In this document: positions 4,746 through 7,203 of the stretch, piece by piece | Layout of the letters: the number at the start of each line of letters is the position of its first letter | How positions within the stretch are numbered: the stretch's first letter is position 1 | Assembly: GCA_016928935.1 (NCBI GenBank) | Contig: JAFGJU010000099.1 | Location: 1 to 7,203 of the forward strand | Source: Candidatus Eiseniibacteriota bacterium | GTDB lineage: Bacteria; Eisenbacteria; RBG-16-71-46; JAFGJU01 | Reading direction: 5' to 3' | DNA: 7,203 nucleotides | The notes under the pieces: model-generated | What the model was told of the DNA's origin: nothing | Databases searched by the model: none | The model's input: only the letters and a program-made list of their open reading frames with translations | Program-made: the position numbers and the translations under genes

Positions 4746-6992
4746 ATGTCGGTCACATCAGCTCGCAGGACGGCAATCAGAAAGGCAGTCGCAGTGGCTC
4801 TGCGGGTTACGGTTTCGTCCCTGGCCCTGTCCTGCCTGCTGCTGGGTGCCCAAGCGCGCGAAGCTGTGGCCGACTCCCAGAAGACGCTCAAGCTCAGGCG
4901 GGTGGACGCCGCGCCGTCCTTGGACGGCGTCGTAGACCAGTCCTGGAGCCGGGCCGATTCCGTCTCCGACTTCGTCCAGTTTCAACCCTACGTCGGCAGG
5001 GAACCGTCCCGCAAGACCACTGCCAAGGCCATGACGACCGAAAAGGCCCTCTACTGCCTGATGGTGTGTCTCGACGAACGTAAGAACATCCAGCGCACGA
5101 CCGCCACGCTGGACCAGGGAAGCGGGGACATCGTGTCGCTGATGCTCGACACCTTCGGGGACAGGAGGACGGCCTACAAGTTTGCGGTGTCCGCCTCCGG
5201 GGCGCGCGCCGACTGCCGGCTGCTGGACGATGCGCGCAATCGGGACTACAACTGGGACGGCGTCTGGTTCTCGGCGGCGAAGATATACGATTGGGGCTTC
5301 GTGATAGAGATGGAGGTGCCGTACAGGTCCGTTCAGTACGACGAATCGCTGACGGAATGGGGCCTCGACTTCGACCGCTGGATTCCGACGCTGACCGAAG
5401 ACATCTATTGGTGCGCGTACGAACAGAACGAAGGCCAGAGAATCTCCAAGTTCGGCAAGCTGGTCTTCGAGGATTTCCGGCCGTCGGTCAAGGGGCTCAA
5501 TCTCGAAGTATACCCCGTTGCCATCTCCAAGGTGGAGTATCTGCACGACTCCGAGTACGACTTCTCCCCTAACGCGGGAGTGGACGTCTTCTACAACCCG
5601 TCCCAGCGGCTGACGTTCCAGCTTACCGCAAACCCCGACTTCGCTCAGATAGAAGCGGACCCGTTCGAGTTCAACATTTCTCGCTACGAGACCTATTTCT
5701 CAGAAAGGCGGCCCTTCTTCACGGAAGGCAACGAAGTCTTCATGCCGTCGGGCAAGGAGAGCGGCTCCGGGTTCTACTCGCCCCTGGAACTGTTCTACTC
5801 CAGGCGCATCGGGAGAAAGCTCCCCGACGGGAGCGAAGTCCCGCTGCTTCTGGGCACGAGGGCCTTCGGCCGTCTGAACGGGTGGGAATATGGGGGCTTC
5901 GTGGCGGTCACCGACGAGAAGGACTACGAACTGGGCGGAGAGAAGCTGACGGAAGCGCAGGCGCTCTTCAGTTCAGTGAGGCTGAAGAAGCAGGTCCTGG
6001 GGAATTCATCCGTGGGTCTCTTGTACGTCGGCAAGAACACCGAGTATGGCAGCAACGGCGTCGTTGACCTGGACGGCGCCTTCCGCGCCTCAGACTGGCA
6101 GCTGGCCTACCAGATCGCCCGCTCCTACAGGGGCTCCGAGGGCGATTTCGGCGGGTCCTCGTGTTTGAAGGTCGTCAAGGAGAACTACCTGGCTGCTGTC
6201 CGGACGAGGTACGTGGGCGAGGAGTTCGACGTCGGCGACGTCGGGTATGTGCCGTGGAAGGGCACGACTGAGGTGACGGGGCTGTGTGGCCCCATGTGGT
6301 ATCTCGAAAAGGGACCCGTTCAGCAGATATTGATCTACGCCGGCGGCGTTCTGAACAACGAGAAGGTGGACGCCTTCACGGACAGGATGGGGGCGCTGGG
6401 CGTGAACATGCAGTTCCGTAAGGGCTGGGGCTACGAAGTGTCGGCCGTGGTGGGCCGCTCGAAGGACATGGACAGGGAGTTCGACTCGTTCGACGCGAAC
6501 CTGTCCTCGTGGTTCAACATGTCGCCCAAGTGGGAGGGCTCGCTGTCGGCGGGCTACTCACGGACCTACAACTTTTTCCGGGACTATCTGGCGTTCTATG
6601 CCTGGACGGAGAGCTACGCCGAGTGGAGGGCTCTGGACGTGCTCGCGCTCGGAACGACGCTCAGTTTCTTCGTCGAAGGGAACCCCGACGGCGAGGTCGA
6701 AGACGTCACTGTCAACAGCAGGCCCTACGTCTCGGTGACGCCGTTCAACAACCTCAACGTTCGGATGTACCTGGACAACGTTTACGTGCGCTCCACGGAG
6801 AAGGTCCAGCAGGTGATAGGCGGATTCCTCTTGTCCTACAACTTCCGGCCCAAGAGCTGGATCTATCTCGCCGTCAACGAGGTCCAGGACAGGAGCGACG
6901 AGTACGACGCCTTCGGGACGCCGTTGCCCAACCGGATGCACGTCACTGACAGGGCGTGCGTGCTGAAGCTCAAGTATCTGTTCTACTTCTGA
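4746..6992 (+). CDS. Exported DUF5916-type protein: carbohydrate-binding-like (CBM9) domain plus beta-barrel
   Basis: A 748-residue protein from the ATG at 4746. Residues 1 to about 37-42 are a signal peptide (Arg-rich N-terminus, VTVSSLALSCLLLG core, cleavage after AQA-37 or AVA-42). Residues about 46-245 resemble the family-9-like carbohydrate-binding domain seen in this family: LDGVVDQSW (59-67), LYCLMVCLDE (102-111), YNWDGVWFSAAK (168-179), GFVIEMEVPYRS (184-195) and GLDFDRWIP (206-214). Residues about 250-748 match DUF5916: FQLTANPDFAQIEADPFEFN (291-310), then RYETYFSERRPFFTEG (313-328), the family hallmark; FYSRRIGR (350-357); then repeated amphipathic strands ending in LKYLFYF, with a terminal Phe as in outer-membrane barrels. 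Length is normal for the family. The family's biochemical role is not known to me; an outer-membrane location and a glycan-related role are inferences from the domains. It is preceded by a terminator and followed by 211 non-coding bases, so it looks monocistronic. Confidence 0.82.
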   Translation: MSVTSARRTAIRKAVAVALRVTVSSLALSCLLLGAQAREAVADSQKTLKLRRVDAAPSLDGVVDQSWSRADSVSDFVQFQPYVGREPSRKTTAKAMTTEKALYCLMVCLDERKNIQRTTATLDQGSGDIVSLMLDTFGDRRTAYKFAVSASGARADCRLLDDARNRDYNWDGVWFSAAKIYDWGFVIEMEVPYRSVQYDESLTEWGLDFDRWIPTLTEDIYWCAYEQNEGQRISKFGKLVFEDFRPSVKGLNLEVYPVAISKVEYLHDSEYDFSPNAGVDVFYNPSQRLTFQLTANPDFAQIEADPFEFNISRYETYFSERRPFFTEGNEVFMPSGKESGSGFYSPLELFYSRRIGRKLPDGSEVPLLLGTRAFGRLNGWEYGGFVAVTDEKDYELGGEKLTEAQALFSSVRLKKQVLGNSSVGLLYVGKNTEYGSNGVVDLDGAFRASDWQLAYQIARSYRGSEGDFGGSSCLKVVKENYLAAVRTRYVGEEFDVGDVGYVPWKGTTEVTGLCGPMWYLEKGPVQQILIYAGGVLNNEKVDAFTDRMGALGVNMQFRKGWGYEVSAVVGRSKDMDREFDSFDANLSSWFNMSPKWEGSLSAGYSRTYNFFRDYLAFYAWTESYAEWRALDVLALGTTLSFFVEGNPDGEVEDVTVNSRPYVSVTPFNNLNVRMYLDNVYVRSTEKVQQVIGGFLLSYNFRPKSWIYLAVNEVQDRSDEYDAFGTPLPNRMHVTDRACVLKLKYLFYF

Positions 6993-7007
6993 GCGGCCCG
7001 CGCAATT

Positions 7008-7040
7008 CTGCGGGGTCGTCGGCCGTAGCCAGCCCCGCGG
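7008..7040 (+). terminator. GC-rich hairpin after the DUF5916-type gene
   Basis: CTGCGGGG (7008-7015) pairs with CCCCGCGG (7033-7040) with one G-U pair and a 17-base loop, inside which GGC (7021-7023) and GCC (7028-7030) can pair. Outer bases GCGGCC (6993-6998) and GGCCGC (7039-7044) offer an alternative longer fold. It begins 16 bases after the stop codon. No T-run follows, so it is a candidate transcript end or 3' stabiliser only. Confidence 0.35.
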
Positions 7041-7148
7041 CCGCCGCCCGCCACTATGCAGGGACGGTACCCCCGGCGGCGTGCGCGCTTAATCCCTCAA
7101 GCTTCTTCGAGTTCTCTCCGTCGGCCCCGACTTTCCCCGACTAACTTC

Positions 7149-7177
7149 TTGAAAATGTGTGCGTTATAGTGTAGACT
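7149..7177 (+). promoter_or_regulatory. Possible promoter for a gene beyond the right edge
   Basis: TTGAAA (7149-7154), a 17-base spacer and TAGACT (7172-7177) make a reasonable primary-sigma promoter (5/6 and 4/6 matches). They lie in a short AT-richer patch within GC-rich DNA. GGAAGG at 7191-7196 could be the ribosome binding site of the next gene, whose start codon is not in the window. It does not match the TAnnTTTG form of the CorA-like gene's promoter. Confidence 0.4.
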
Positions 7178-7203
7178 CTAGACCGGCTACGGAAGGTGTT
7201 GGG

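Larger units (their letters stand above)
6993..7203. other. Non-coding right end
   Basis: This stretch holds the hairpin at 7008-7040 and the candidate promoter at 7149-7177. The 62-residue frame running through 6956-7144 overlaps the DUF5916-type gene, is rich in Ala, Ser and Pro, and resembles nothing I know. No RNA gene or repeat is visible between the hairpin and the promoter. Confidence 0.6.

Noticed and set aside
4758..5546. Minus-strand open frame of 262 codons inside the DUF5916-type gene, and similar ones at 1352-2155, 2576-3145 and 3552-4250
   Set aside because: All show the same Val/Arg/His-rich composition expected of antisense translation of GC-rich genes and lack signal peptides, motifs or ribosome sites.
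6956..7144. Plus-strand open frame of 62 codons at the right end
   Set aside because: It starts inside the DUF5916-type gene, passes through the GC-rich hairpin, and its composition fits chance translation.
1..7203. Phage, transposon, CRISPR, toxin-antitoxin or tRNA signals
   Set aside because: No transposase or integrase frames, terminal inverted repeats, regularly spaced repeats or cloverleaf sequences were seen on either strand.

Overview
The window is GC-rich and densely coded on the + strand only. It reads as a chromosomal piece from a Gram-negative (two-membrane) bacterium of the FCB superphylum or an allied candidate phylum; Eisenbacteria-, Krumholzibacteriota- or Latescibacterota-like lineages are my guess from style, and the sequence cannot settle it. 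The grounds are the combination of a TonB-dependent receptor, a secreted protein with a type IX secretion (T9SS) type A-like C-terminal sorting domain, a PorV/PorQ-family outer-membrane protein and a DUF5916-type beta-barrel protein, plus one promoter that fits the Bacteroidetes consensus (TTTG / TAnnTTTG).

Layout. Positions 1-413 hold the last 136 residues of a TonB-dependent outer-membrane receptor. After 20 bases comes a 621-residue secreted protein (434-2299) with a signal peptide, a large aromatic- and Asp-rich domain, an Fn3-like domain and a C-terminal sorting domain. After 45 bases comes a 345-residue PorV/PorQ-family protein (2345-3382). The three look like one operon. A 268-base gap follows; it holds a strong nested GC-rich hairpin and then a promoter. 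Next is a CorA-family divalent-cation channel (3651-4595) whose signature is GMS rather than the classical GMN. A probable intrinsic terminator (4644-4679) separates it from a 748-residue exported DUF5916-type protein (4746-6992) with an N-terminal carbohydrate-binding-like domain and a C-terminal barrel. The last 211 bases are non-coding, with a GC-rich hairpin and a possible promoter for a gene beyond the window.

How the genes may work together. Four of the five genes concern the outer membrane or cell surface. The first three suggest a cargo (621-residue protein) encoded beside a PorV-like protein; in known T9SS, PorV shuttles CTD-bearing cargo from the translocon to the attachment machinery. 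The receptor may import a ligand, but none can be named. The CorA-like gene appears to be transcribed separately, with its own promoter and terminator, and belongs to general metal homeostasis. No core T9SS genes, mobile elements, tRNA/rRNA genes or CRISPR repeats were seen. The least described parts are the N-terminal domain of the 621-residue protein and the GMS variant of the CorA-like channel.
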